The position numbers were made by a program, and so were the translations under genes. Shown here one piece after another: positions 23,151-29,405 of a stretch of DNA of 30,680 bases (positions are counted from its first letter, which is position 1; each line of letters begins with the position of its first letter). The notes beneath the pieces are model-generated. The model saw only the letters and a list, made by a program, of their open reading frames with translations, did no database searches and had not been told where the DNA came from. The DNA is from a virus, in IMG/VR virus record IMGVR_UViG_3300044630_000876, positions 1 to 30,680 of that record; one strand, given 5' to 3'.

Positions 23151-23420
23151 ATGAGAAAAATTGTAGATAGTTACACAACACGGCACGGAGAATTGAGGGC
23201 AATTTATTCCGTTGCAACGGCCAACATTAAGCACAGGGATATTGAAATTGGTGCGGTATATGAATTGGAATACCGTTTGGGAAATCAGGTTTTATTTTTG
23301 AAATCCCAATTGGATCACGTAACAGATGGGAACCGGACATTGTTTTTTAAACATCCGGATCCCGAACGCAGATTGATTGGGATTCCGATTATGTCAATCA
23401 TTAGATACGTAAAAAAATGA
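23151..23420 (+). CDS. Unknown early protein (89 residues)
   Basis: This small basic protein is predicted to be beta-rich (GAVYELEYRLGNQVLFLKSQ, then NRTLFFKHPDPERRLIG and IMSIIRYVKK). It starts two bases after the SSB-like gene and its stop overlaps the next ATG. No family recognised. Confidence 0.68.
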   Translation: MRKIVDSYTTRHGELRAIYSVATANIKHRDIEIGAVYELEYRLGNQVLFLKSQLDHVTDGNRTLFFKHPDPERRLIGIPIMSIIRYVKK

Positions 23421-23527
23421 GCATAGAAACAAAAATTGATTTAGTATTTTATTGGGCCATTGCACAAATGTTTTTTACGATATTAGGTGCATTAATCAAT
23501 ATTTATAATGAAAACAAAAACAAATAA
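23417..23527 (+). CDS. Small membrane protein (36 residues)
   Basis: The ATG shares an ATGA overlap with the preceding stop, good evidence for a coupled gene. It reads MSIETKIDLVFYWAIAQMFF then TILGALINIYNENKNK, one hydrophobic span with a charged tail. Function unknown; it overlaps the next short gene by 20 bases. Confidence 0.55.
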   Translation: MSIETKIDLVFYWAIAQMFFTILGALINIYNENKNK

Positions 23528-23681
23528 AACAAACGAATTGGGGTACACGTTCAATCAGGTTTGGGCGCATATCGCAAAAGAATTAGAAAATAATTTAGAA
23601 AAATTAAATAAAATTCAACCTAAACAACAAAAATATGGTAACGTTTCAGCAATATCATCAGGCCAACCCGCATCTTTATGA
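23508..23681 (+). CDS. Possible small protein (57 residues)
   Basis: ATG at 23508 opens a Lys/Asn-rich helical frame (MKTKTNKTNELGYTFNQVWA, then HIAKELENNLEKLNKIQ), running 47 bases into the next gene. The N-terminal 40 residues look protein-like while the overlapping end (VSAISSGQPASL) does not. It fills an otherwise empty 107-base gap. Uncertain. Confidence 0.4.
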   Translation: MKTKTNKTNELGYTFNQVWAHIAKELENNLEKLNKIQPKQQKYGNVSAISSGQPASL

Positions 23682-23913
23682 GTTGTACAAGGCCATTGCA
23701 ATGCAGTTAATTCAGCAAAATCGCAAGGTAATTGGATCAGGATACATATTCCAAAAAATGCGTTTTGAATTTCAGTTCACCACCAATGGCGATCCTTTCA
23801 AAATCAACAACAATTTTGCACCAATGTATGCACGTAAATTTGTTTTGGAGCATCCGCAATTTGGACACCTTTTTAAATTTAAGCAGCTAAAAGGTAGTTT
23901 ATTAATATCCTAA
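23635..23913 (+). CDS. Unknown phage protein of the FKINNN type (92 residues)
   Basis: This protein starts FQQYHQANPHLYELYKAIAMQ and contains FKINNNFAPMYARKF with a following HPQFGHLF. The pattern of NP, then an I-x-R/F segment, then FK-NNN-YAR and a terminal hydrophobic segment is widespread in phage genomes, near replication or nuclease genes, but without known activity. It ends directly before the structured-RNA promoter. Confidence 0.75.
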   Translation: MVTFQQYHQANPHLYELYKAIAMQLIQQNRKVIGSGYIFQKMRFEFQFTTNGDPFKINNNFAPMYARKFVLEHPQFGHLFKFKQLKGSLLIS

Positions 23914-23916
23914 TAT

Positions 23917-23924
23917 TATATTTG
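23917..23924 (+). promoter_or_regulatory. -7 promoter element (TATATTTG) for the structured RNA
   Basis: A perfect TAnnTTTG match directly after the previous gene. Transcription from it would start near 23931, exactly at the first base of hairpin 1 of the RNA element. A TTTA at 23898-23901 is a poor -33 candidate. Confidence 0.55.
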
Positions 23925-23930
23925 TGATGT

Positions 23931-24020
23931 AATCAGCGAAAGGGGTGAGAGTCTTTCGGTGATTAATTGGGTTTAAAAACCAACAAAGCCGGTCTGTTCT
24001 CTCACACAGCCGGCTTTTTT
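23931..24020 (+). ncRNA. Structured RNA with kissing hairpin loops and a terminator
   Basis: Hairpin 1: AATCAGCGAAAG (23931-23942) pairs with CTTTCGGTGATT (23953-23964) with a single G-G mismatch, loop GGGTGAGAGT. Hairpin 2 is weak: GGTT/AACC near 23970-23981. Hairpin 3: AAAGCCGG, bulged T, CTGT (23985-23997) pairs with ACAGCCGGCTTT (24006-24017), loop TCTCTCAC, followed by T6. GTGAGAG in loop 1 (23945-23951) is perfectly complementary to CTCTCAC in loop 3 (23999-24005). The RNA may be a free small RNA of about 90 nt or a leader that controls the replication initiator gene whose ATG is at 24030. No known RNA family was recognised. Confidence 0.75.
23985..24020 (+). terminator. Strong intrinsic terminator before the initiator gene
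   Basis: Eight outer pairs (AAAGCCGG/CCGGCTTT), a bulged T at 23993, four inner pairs (CTGT/ACAG), an eight-base loop and TTTTTT. It lies just 10 bases before the initiator ATG, so read-through control here would set initiator level. Confidence 0.88.
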
Positions 24021-24029
24021 ATTTTCAAA

Positions 24030-24701
24030 ATGGCAAAATTAAAAATTGCAAGCAGGTACGCAACGGTGCCAAATGAGTTATTAAATGACAATTTAATTTC
24101 TTTAAAATCAAAAGGTATGTATGCCTTTATTCAATCAAAGCCTGAAAATTGGGAATTTAGTGCGGAAAAAATTAGCCGATTATTAAGGGAAGGTTTGCCT
24201 AGTGTTAAATCATCTTTGCAAGAATTAGAAGAAAATGGATACCTAGCAAGAAGAAGGTATCAAAATTCAAAAGGTTTTTGGGAAGTTGAATATATCCTAT
24301 TTGAGAATCCTATGGTCGGAAATCCTACGGCGGAAAACCTAACATTAGGAAATCCTACGCAGGAAAATCCTACATCAGGAAAACCATCAAATAATACTAA
24401 ACAAGAATCCACTAAACAAGAATCTATTAAATCAATTATAGAAAATAAGAAAAACGATTTTCGAAATTTTATTGATTCGCATTCATATTTATTAGGTGAC
24501 CAATATGAATCATTCTTTGAATATTGGACAGAATCAAATCAGAAAAATGGGAAACTAAGATGGGAGGATCAAAAGTTTTTTAATATTGAAAGACGGATTA
24601 GCACTTGGATGGCTAACAAAAATAAATTTAATAACAATGGATCATCAGACACAAAACTTGGTACAAGTGCAGCGAGAATGGCTGCCCTCAGAAATTTTTA
24701 G
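24030..24701 (+). CDS. Winged-helix replication initiator (lambda O / DnaD-like role)
   Basis: From the ATG at 24030 this is 223 residues. Residues 1-90 form a helix-turn-helix/winged-helix domain: YATVPNELLNDNLISLKSKGMYAFIQSKP, in part, with LPSVKSSLQELEENGYLARRR as recognition helix and wing. Residues 92-121 are six five-residue repeats of the type (G/E)NPTx, followed by two TKQES repeats; both are encoded by 15-bp DNA repeats. The C-terminal part (FFEYWTESNQKNGKLRWEDQ, then RISTWMANK) resembles the end of phage replisome organisers. It should bind origin iterons and load the replication machinery with the next gene. A TTG at 23967 would extend it through the terminator and is rejected. Confidence 0.82.
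   Translation: MAKLKIASRYATVPNELLNDNLISLKSKGMYAFIQSKPENWEFSAEKISRLLREGLPSVKSSLQELEENGYLARRRYQNSKGFWEVEYILFENPMVGNPTAENLTLGNPTQENPTSGKPSNNTKQESTKQESIKSIIENKKNDFRNFIDSHSYLLGDQYESFFEYWTESNQKNGKLRWEDQKFFNIERRISTWMANKNKFNNNGSSDTKLGTSAARMAALRNF
24303..24425. repeat. 15-bp iterons inside the initiator gene (origin candidate)
   Basis: Six in-frame 15-bp units run 24303-24392 with core GGAAATCCTAC or variants (GGAAAACC, GAAAATCC). Two further units of ACTAAACAAGAATC(C/T) run 24396-24425, followed by an AT-rich stretch. Iterons next to AT-rich DNA in the middle of an initiator gene are the layout of the lambda origin in gene O. Confidence 0.7.
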
Positions 24702-25386
24702 AGGCACAGCAAATACAATCATTAAGGCACAAAGCACACAAAACATCAGGACACGATCTGAGGAAGATTTGAAACAGGTTTTGCGTATGGCAATGCTTAT
24801 GGTGGGCCTACGTGGGGCAAATATGCCAACAGATGAAGAAAAATACGTATTGCTTGCATTTATCAAATCAAATTATGGCAACCAAACACCAGAGGAAATA
24901 GCCATTGCATTTGAAATGGCAGTTGCAGGCAAATTAAATACTGATTGTAAATGTTATGAGAATTTTTCGTGTGAATACTTTGGCCGGATAATGAACGCAT
25001 ATATTGAATATGCAAGGCAAGAAACAAAATTGGTTAAAAAGCCGGAACCCGAAATTGTCAAACCGATTCCAACGGATGAGGAATTGAAGTTGTTGGCCAT
25101 TGCAAATGTTAATTCATACGTTAAAAGAATAAAATTAGCAGATGAAACAGGGCAAAAATTTGAATGGACAGCCGGTGGATTTGCGCACCTATATGATTAT
25201 TTGGTTAAATTTGAAATTTGGCAATGCCCTGAATCAGATCGGGTTGAAATATCAAAACGATTACGGCCCAAATACAATGACTTTGAATTGTGGAAAGCAG
25301 GATGTAAAGCGGAGGCATACAAATTGTTTTGCCATCAATTGGCTGATATGGATATGACATTAAATGAAAACGGAGAAATTATTTAA
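24637..25386 (+). CDS. Replication-associated protein, probably helicase-loader role
   Basis: From ATG 24637 this is 249 residues, starting MDHQTQNLVQVQREWLPSEIF and overlapping the initiator gene by 65 bases. Residues about 40-130 include RMAMLMVGLRGANMPTDEEK and AFEMAVAGKL with CYENFSCEYFGRIMNAYIEY, a pattern I know from replication regions of Bacteroidota phages and prophages. No Walker A motif is present, so it is not a DnaC-like ATPase. A role as primosome adaptor is inferred from position and conservation of the pair. A TTG at 24586 is a less likely start. Confidence 0.72.
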   Translation: MDHQTQNLVQVQREWLPSEIFRGTANTIIKAQSTQNIRTRSEEDLKQVLRMAMLMVGLRGANMPTDEEKYVLLAFIKSNYGNQTPEEIAIAFEMAVAGKLNTDCKCYENFSCEYFGRIMNAYIEYARQETKLVKKPEPEIVKPIPTDEELKLLAIANVNSYVKRIKLADETGQKFEWTAGGFAHLYDYLVKFEIWQCPESDRVEISKRLRPKYNDFELWKAGCKAEAYKLFCHQLADMDMTLNENGEII

Positions 25387-25389
25387 ACT

Positions 25390-25596
25390 ATGAAAGCAGA
25401 GGAAACAGAATTTGGCACATTGGTGCTAAAAGCATTAGAGCAAAAAAATATGAGCCGGCAGGAATTAGCCGATGAGATTGACAGCACCCATTCATCGGTG
25501 TGCAATTGGATAGGTGGCAAAATGGTGCCAAATCTTATCACGGCATTGAGAATTTGTAAAATGTTGGATATTGATGCAAATCAGATAATTAAATAG
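25390..25596 (+). CDS. XRE/Cro-type transcriptional regulator
   Basis: This 68-residue protein is a single helix-turn-helix domain: LVLKALEQKNMSRQELADEI, then STHSSVCNWIGGKMVPNLIT and ALRICKMLDIDANQIIK. It has no dimerisation or peptidase domain like CI or LexA, so it is Cro-like in size. Its operator may be the symmetric array at 20697-20733; this is unproven. It starts three bases after the preceding stop. Confidence 0.87.
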   Translation: MKAEETEFGTLVLKALEQKNMSRQELADEIDSTHSSVCNWIGGKMVPNLITALRICKMLDIDANQIIK

Positions 25597-25598
25597 AT

Positions 25599-25844
25599 AT
25601 GGCAAAGCAAACAACGGCGGTAGAATGGTTGGTTGAAGAATTAGCTAAAAAACATAATTATTTTCAAGCATTAATTTTTTATCATGACAATAATGAAGTA
25701 ATTAAAAAAGCCAAACAGATGGAAAAAGATCAAATAGAAATGGCACATTACCACAACAGGTGCATTGATGATCAATCATATGATTGTACAATGAAGGCAT
25801 TTTATGATGCACAGGAATACTACATCGATAATTATGAAAACTAA
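25599..25844 (+). CDS. Small phage protein with AVEWLVEEL motif
   Basis: This 81-residue protein starts KQTTAVEWLVEELAKKH and contains IKKAKQMEKDQIEMA, then a Cys- and Tyr-rich end (YDCTMKAFYDAQEYYIDNY). The QTAVEWL and AK-ME-QI patterns recur in many Bacteroidota phages, always as hypothetical proteins. Function unknown. Confidence 0.78.
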   Translation: MAKQTTAVEWLVEELAKKHNYFQALIFYHDNNEVIKKAKQMEKDQIEMAHYHNRCIDDQSYDCTMKAFYDAQEYYIDNYEN

Positions 25845-25859
25845 ACCAATAACCGACAT

Positions 25860-26093
25860 ATGAAAAAGAATTTGATTTTAAGCGCAGTTTTTATCACGAT
25901 TGGATCAATTGTATGTATTGCAATTAATCAGTTCAGAAAATCAAAGAATGGTGGCAAAAAACAAGTAATTGCCAAACGTTCTGAATTTAGTCAGGCATTT
26001 ATGATGGATACCTTTGAACCCATTGAGGATTTTGAAATGATTTATTTTGATGATCACAGGGGATTAGTTCAAATTAAAACAAAGAAAAAATGA
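25860..26093 (+). CDS. Small membrane-anchored protein (77 residues)
   Basis: An N-terminal hydrophobic segment (residues 4-23, NLILSAVFITIGSIVCIAIN) precedes a basic stretch and a soluble C-terminal part ending FDDHRGLVQIKTKKK. The topology suggests a single inner-membrane anchor with a cytoplasmic tail. No family recognised. Its stop overlaps the next ATG. Confidence 0.68.
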   Translation: MKKNLILSAVFITIGSIVCIAINQFRKSKNGGKKQVIAKRSEFSQAFMMDTFEPIEDFEMIYFDDHRGLVQIKTKKK

Positions 26094-26239
26094 GTATTTT
26101 AAAAAAAATGAAAAAGCAATGGTATTTGCTTAATAAAGATAATTATGAGGTTATTAAGCAAGAAAAAGAAAGACAACAGGTCATAAATTTTTTTAAGGAT
26201 TTAGGCAAAATTTATAATATTAAACCTTATAAAGAATGA
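26090..26239 (+). CDS. Small basic protein (49 residues)
   Basis: ATG overlaps the previous TGA (ATGA) and its own TGA overlaps the next ATG, strong signs of coupled translation. The protein is helical and Lys-rich (MSILKKMKKQWYLLNKDNYE, then VIKQEKERQQVINFF and a short tail). Function unknown. Confidence 0.6.
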   Translation: MSILKKMKKQWYLLNKDNYEVIKQEKERQQVINFFKDLGKIYNIKPYKE

Positions 26240-26775
26240 GAAACGAACACGAACACAGATTGCAAACGGTATTGGCTAAATATCTTGATGGATATGATGG
26301 CAAATATCAAGTTTATTCAGATGGAACAATTTTAAGTCTTAAAAACAACCATTTGAAAATGCGTGAAATACCGTATAAAATGAATCAGCGATTAGATAAA
26401 AATGGATATTTAACCGTTTGTATTAGTCACAAATCATATCACAAACCAATAAAGGTTCATAGATTGGTGGCATTATCATTCATTGAAAATCCAAATAATT
26501 ACCCAATTGTAAACCACAAAAACGGAATTAAAACAGATAATCGTGTTGAAAACTTGGAATGGTGTACAAATGATTATAATATGGCCCATGCAAAGCAAAA
26601 TGGATTAATAAAGTCAGGTGGTGAATGTTATTCGGCACAAAAGATTGTTGATACCAAAACAGGCAAAATATATGGATCTATAAAAGAGTTGTGGAATACC
26701 ATAAATTTCGAGTTTAATTATGACAGATTGAGATATTTAATTAAAACCAATAAAACACAATATCAATATGCGTAA
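26236..26775 (+). CDS. HNH homing endonuclease with borrowed N-terminus
   Basis: This 179-residue protein begins MRNEHEHRLQTVLAKYLD, 14 of 18 residues identical to the start of the following VRR-NUC protein. Then comes a NUMOD4-like module (GYDGKYQVYSDGTILSL), an HNH_3 core (VHRLVALSFIENPNNYPIVN with His75 and His94, then DNRVENLEWCTNDYNMAHA) and a NUMOD1-like C-terminus (IYGSIKELWNTI). Such free-standing endonucleases cut DNA lacking them and spread by repair. It overlaps its neighbours by 4 and 8 bases. Confidence 0.9.
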   Translation: MRNEHEHRLQTVLAKYLDGYDGKYQVYSDGTILSLKNNHLKMREIPYKMNQRLDKNGYLTVCISHKSYHKPIKVHRLVALSFIENPNNYPIVNHKNGIKTDNRVENLEWCTNDYNMAHAKQNGLIKSGGECYSAQKIVDTKTGKIYGSIKELWNTINFEFNYDRLRYLIKTNKTQYQYA

Positions 26776-27193
26776 TCAACATGAACACATTTTGCAGACA
26801 GCAATCGCAAAATATTTGGATTGGAATAATTACACATTCTTTGCAATCCCTAATGGCGCACTACGTTCCAAAGCAGTTGCGGCCAAATTAAAGGCTGAGG
26901 GAGTGAAAGCCGGTGTGGCTGATTTATTAATCCTATTGCCAAATCAAACGTTTCACGGCCTATTTGTTGAAGTTAAAATTGCAGGCAATTATCAACAGCC
27001 AAACCAAAAGGATTTCGAACAGAAAGCAAGGGATTGCGGATATGAATACATAATTGTGCGTTCATTGGATGAGTTGATTGAAAAGCTAAAATACTATGAG
27101 GCGCAACGATTCGTGGAACAGGACAAAATTAGTGCTGCATATCGGTCAGGATACATTGATGGCAAACTTGAAAATCAAATGACAATACGATGA
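26768..27193 (+). CDS. VRR-NUC domain nuclease
   Basis: At 141 residues this is a stand-alone VRR-NUC (PD-(D/E)XK superfamily) protein. The motifs are PNGALRS (28-34), GVKAGVADLLIL with Asp52, VEVKIA with Glu68 and Lys70, and QPNQKDF with Gln80. Such phage nucleases cleave branched DNA and serve in replication or recombination. It directly follows the HNH gene that carries a copy of its first 18 codons. Confidence 0.92.
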   Translation: MRNQHEHILQTAIAKYLDWNNYTFFAIPNGALRSKAVAAKLKAEGVKAGVADLLILLPNQTFHGLFVEVKIAGNYQQPNQKDFEQKARDCGYEYIIVRSLDELIEKLKYYEAQRFVEQDKISAAYRSGYIDGKLENQMTIR

Positions 27194-27402
27194 CACCAAA
27201 ACAAAAAGCAGTTGAATTAATGACAAAATTTGTAGGATTTTGTACAGAATTTCATCCTAATGATACATCAATGGCAAAAGAATGCGCATTGATTGCAGTT
27301 GATGAAGTTATAAAAGAATATGGGACATATTATAAAATTAACATTGATGATAAATATGTTTCGTATTGGCAAGAAGTTAAACAAGAAATAGAAAACCTAT
27401 GA
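27190..27402 (+). CDS. Small phage protein of unknown function (70 residues)
   Basis: MTPKQKAVELMTKFVGF opens the protein, with AKECALIAVDEVIKEYG in the middle and YWQEVKQEIENL at the end. This TP-K-KA-EL ... CALIAVDEI ... YWQEVK pattern is common in Bacteroidota phages and prophages without assigned activity. It is joined by ATGA overlaps at both ends. Confidence 0.8.
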   Translation: MTPKQKAVELMTKFVGFCTEFHPNDTSMAKECALIAVDEVIKEYGTYYKINIDDKYVSYWQEVKQEIENL

Positions 27403-27626
27403 ACATAAATCGCCAAAAGGCCATTCAATGGGCCAATGAAAGAATTGCCGATCCAAATTTTAGTGAACAACCAATCCGTGTGAACGCATGGGAACTGATT
27501 CACAATCCAAAATTGTTTCTGGAAACCTGTGTGGCCCGGCTTACCTACGGATCAGAAAGGGAAAAAATTGTAGTTTATAACCGTGTGCGAAATTTTAAAA
27601 TGTTTTATAATGAACTTAATAAATGA
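27399..27626 (+). CDS. Unknown early protein (75 residues)
   Basis: A soluble helical protein (RQKAIQWANERIADPNF, LIHNPKLFLETCVARLTYG and a basic C-terminus RVRNFKMFYNELNK). It overlaps the next gene by 17 bases. No family recognised. Confidence 0.7.
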   Translation: MNINRQKAIQWANERIADPNFSEQPIRVNAWELIHNPKLFLETCVARLTYGSEREKIVVYNRVRNFKMFYNELNK

Positions 27627-27804
27627 CAATGAAATATTTGTGCATGGTGACATCAAATGTTCCGATGGATTAACGCATGAGGATGCAAGCGAATTGATTC
27701 AAGAAATACAGGAATTGATGATATTCCATAAAATTGTGAAAATTGATTTGTGTATTGATCCATACAAATTTCCACGTGAATTGTTGGACATAGGCAAACC
27801 ATAA
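27610..27804 (+). CDS. Unknown early protein (64 residues)
   Basis: From ATG 27610 the protein reads MNLINDNEIFVHGDIKCSDG and continues with an acidic helix (HEDASELIQEIQELM). An in-frame upstream start at 27583 would lie deeper inside the previous gene and is less likely. Function unknown. Confidence 0.62.
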   Translation: MNLINDNEIFVHGDIKCSDGLTHEDASELIQEIQELMIFHKIVKIDLCIDPYKFPRELLDIGKP

Positions 27805-27849
27805 AAATACAAGGCAATAAATGTCCAGAATTAACAAAAAAACAAACCG

Positions 27850-28236
27850 ATGAAAACTACAAAAGACAAAATACGTTTATTAACATTTTTTGCATTGTGC
27901 CAAAATATGTTGGATTTCATTGATGGATCGTGGCACGGCCATCCGGCAAACAAACAGGCCGTGAAGATGGTGACAAAGCAAATGATCAGGGAGTTGGAAA
28001 AAACAATGGCAGTTTTATTCCCTGCAAACAAAAACGATGATCCGGATTTGCCTGATGCGTTGGATACATTCCAAAATGCCTGCACAGCAATGGAGTCATT
28101 TTTTATGCTAGGGATGGAAATGGATCAAATGGATCAAACAAAGAAAGATTCATTGAATACACAAATTAATATTTTACTAAAATCATATGGGATTGATACT
28201 TGGGAAAAACCAATGTCAAACCTATGGAAAGATTAA
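27850..28236 (+). CDS. Unknown early protein (128 residues)
   Basis: This 128-residue helical protein begins MKTTKDKIRLLTFFALCQNM and contains SWHGHPANKQAVKMVTKQM and FPANKNDDPDLPDAL. The Met-rich centre (MESFFMLGMEMDQMDQ) is notable. It has an A-rich leader and no overlap with its neighbours. No family recognised. Confidence 0.72.
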   Translation: MKTTKDKIRLLTFFALCQNMLDFIDGSWHGHPANKQAVKMVTKQMIRELEKTMAVLFPANKNDDPDLPDALDTFQNACTAMESFFMLGMEMDQMDQTKKDSLNTQINILLKSYGIDTWEKPMSNLWKD

Positions 28237-28308
28237 TTAATTTTGTTGTGCAGTTGGGTGATGAATAACTGCCGGATCAAAAGCACATATTTACCTAATC
28301 AATACAAA

Positions 28309-28527
28309 ATGACAAATGAGAGCCGTGAAATGGTGGATCATCCGCAACATTATCAATCTAATGGAGGCATCGAGGCAATTGATGTAATCGAAGGGTTTAG
28401 CCTGAATTTTAATTTGGGGAACGCAATCAAATATATTTTGAGAGCCGACAAAAAAGGCAACAAGAAACAGGATTTGGAAAAATCCCTATGGTATATCAAA
28501 CGAGAATTAGACAAATTTCAGGGATGA
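28309..28527 (+). CDS. DUF3310 family protein (SaV-like)
   Basis: From ATG 28309 this 72-residue protein contains VDHPQHYQSNGGIEAIDVIEGF, in part, then FNLGNAIKYILRADKKGNKKQDLEKSLWYI described here by the motif N-x-GN-x-I-KYI-x-RA-x-KKG. This is the DUF3310 signature, found in many phages of Gram-positive and Gram-negative hosts, with no settled function. A frame extending back to 28243 lacks a credible start context. It overlaps the next ATG. Confidence 0.88.
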   Translation: MTNESREMVDHPQHYQSNGGIEAIDVIEGFSLNFNLGNAIKYILRADKKGNKKQDLEKSLWYIKRELDKFQG

Positions 28528-29036
28528 TTGAAGAAATAAACATCAAATTGGTAATTCCACATCCAAACAATCCCAGATTGATTCGCGATGATAAATTCAA
28601 AAAATTGGTGAAGTCCATTAAGGAGTTCCCTGAAATGTTACAATTGCGCCCTATCATCGTGGATGATAATTGTGTTGTATTGGGTGGAAATATGAGATTG
28701 CGAGCCTGTATTGAAGCCGGATTGAAACGTGTGCCGATTATCAAAGCATCAGCATTGACAGCCGAACAACAGAAACGTTTTATCATTACCGACAATGTGG
28801 GATTTGGTGAATGGGATTGGGATTTGTTGGCTAATGATTGGGAAATGGCTGATTTAGAAGATTGGGGATTGGATTTGCCGATTTATAAAGAATTAGGCGA
28901 AGATTTACCGGTGGATAATGAGAATGATCCAAAAGATAAATTTGTGATTGAGGTGTCGTTTGAATCTGAGGAACAAAGGCAAATTGCATACAAACATTTC
29001 ATTGAAAATGGACTAAATTGCTTTTGCAAAAAATAA
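28524..29036 (+). CDS. ParB-like nuclease domain protein
   Basis: From ATG 28524 it is 170 residues. Residues 1-90 match the ParB/sulfiredoxin fold: INIKLVIPHPNNPR, FKKLVKSIKEFP, LRPIIVDDNCVVLGGNMRLRACIE and AEQQKRFIITDN. In many phages this domain is fused to a DNA methyltransferase, but here no methylase motif follows; the C-terminal part instead is short and acidic, ending with a helix-strand and FCKK. It may be a DNA-binding or nucleotide-using regulator. It lies just before the terminase genes. Confidence 0.85.
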   Translation: MIEEINIKLVIPHPNNPRLIRDDKFKKLVKSIKEFPEMLQLRPIIVDDNCVVLGGNMRLRACIEAGLKRVPIIKASALTAEQQKRFIITDNVGFGEWDWDLLANDWEMADLEDWGLDLPIYKELGEDLPVDNENDPKDKFVIEVSFESEEQRQIAYKHFIENGLNCFCKK

Positions 29037-29039
29037 ATT

Positions 29040-29405
29040 ATGGCAGTACCTAAAAGTGTGACAAAACTGAACAAAAAACGTATGTTGGAGGCCCTTGAAA
29101 AGTCTTTGGGCATTGTCACATCCGCTGCAAAGATTGCAGGGATACACAGGGCGCAGCATTACGAATGGATTAATATTGATCCAGAATATAAAAAGGCAGT
29201 TGATGATTTGGCCGATATGACATTGGATTTTGCTGAATCGCAGTTGCATAAGCAAATCAAAGATGGCAACACAACAGCCACCATTTTTTATTTAAAGACC
29301 AAAGGCAAAAAGCGTGGATACATTGAACGCACGGAGGTTGTACACGAAACCGGCATAGAATCTGCCATAATAGAATGGACACCGGCACAAATCGAAAACG
29401 AATAG
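29040..29405 (+). CDS. terS: Terminase small subunit-like protein
   Basis: This 121-residue protein has an N-terminal helix-turn-helix (residues 10-45, MLEALEKSLGIVTSAAKIAG, then HRAQHYEWINIDPEYKKAV) and a C-terminal part with TTATIFYLKTKGKKRGYIER, the pattern of phage small-terminase-like proteins. It should recognise the packaging site on phage DNA and recruit the large subunit. It overlaps the large-subunit gene by 31 bases. Confidence 0.82.
   Translation: MAVPKSVTKLNKKRMLEALEKSLGIVTSAAKIAGIHRAQHYEWINIDPEYKKAVDDLADMTLDFAESQLHKQIKDGNTTATIFYLKTKGKKRGYIERTEVVHETGIESAIIEWTPAQIENE

Noticed and set aside
23967-24029. TTG-started upstream extension of the replication initiator
   Set aside because: It would be translated through the terminator hairpin and U run; the ATG at 24030 begins the conserved domain.
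24303-24425. CRISPR-like array
   Set aside because: Units are 15 bp, contiguous and in frame within a gene, with no spacers and no cas genes.
28243-28308. Upstream extension of the DUF3310 gene
   Set aside because: The added residues do not resemble the family and the ATG at 28309 has the A-rich context of the other genes.
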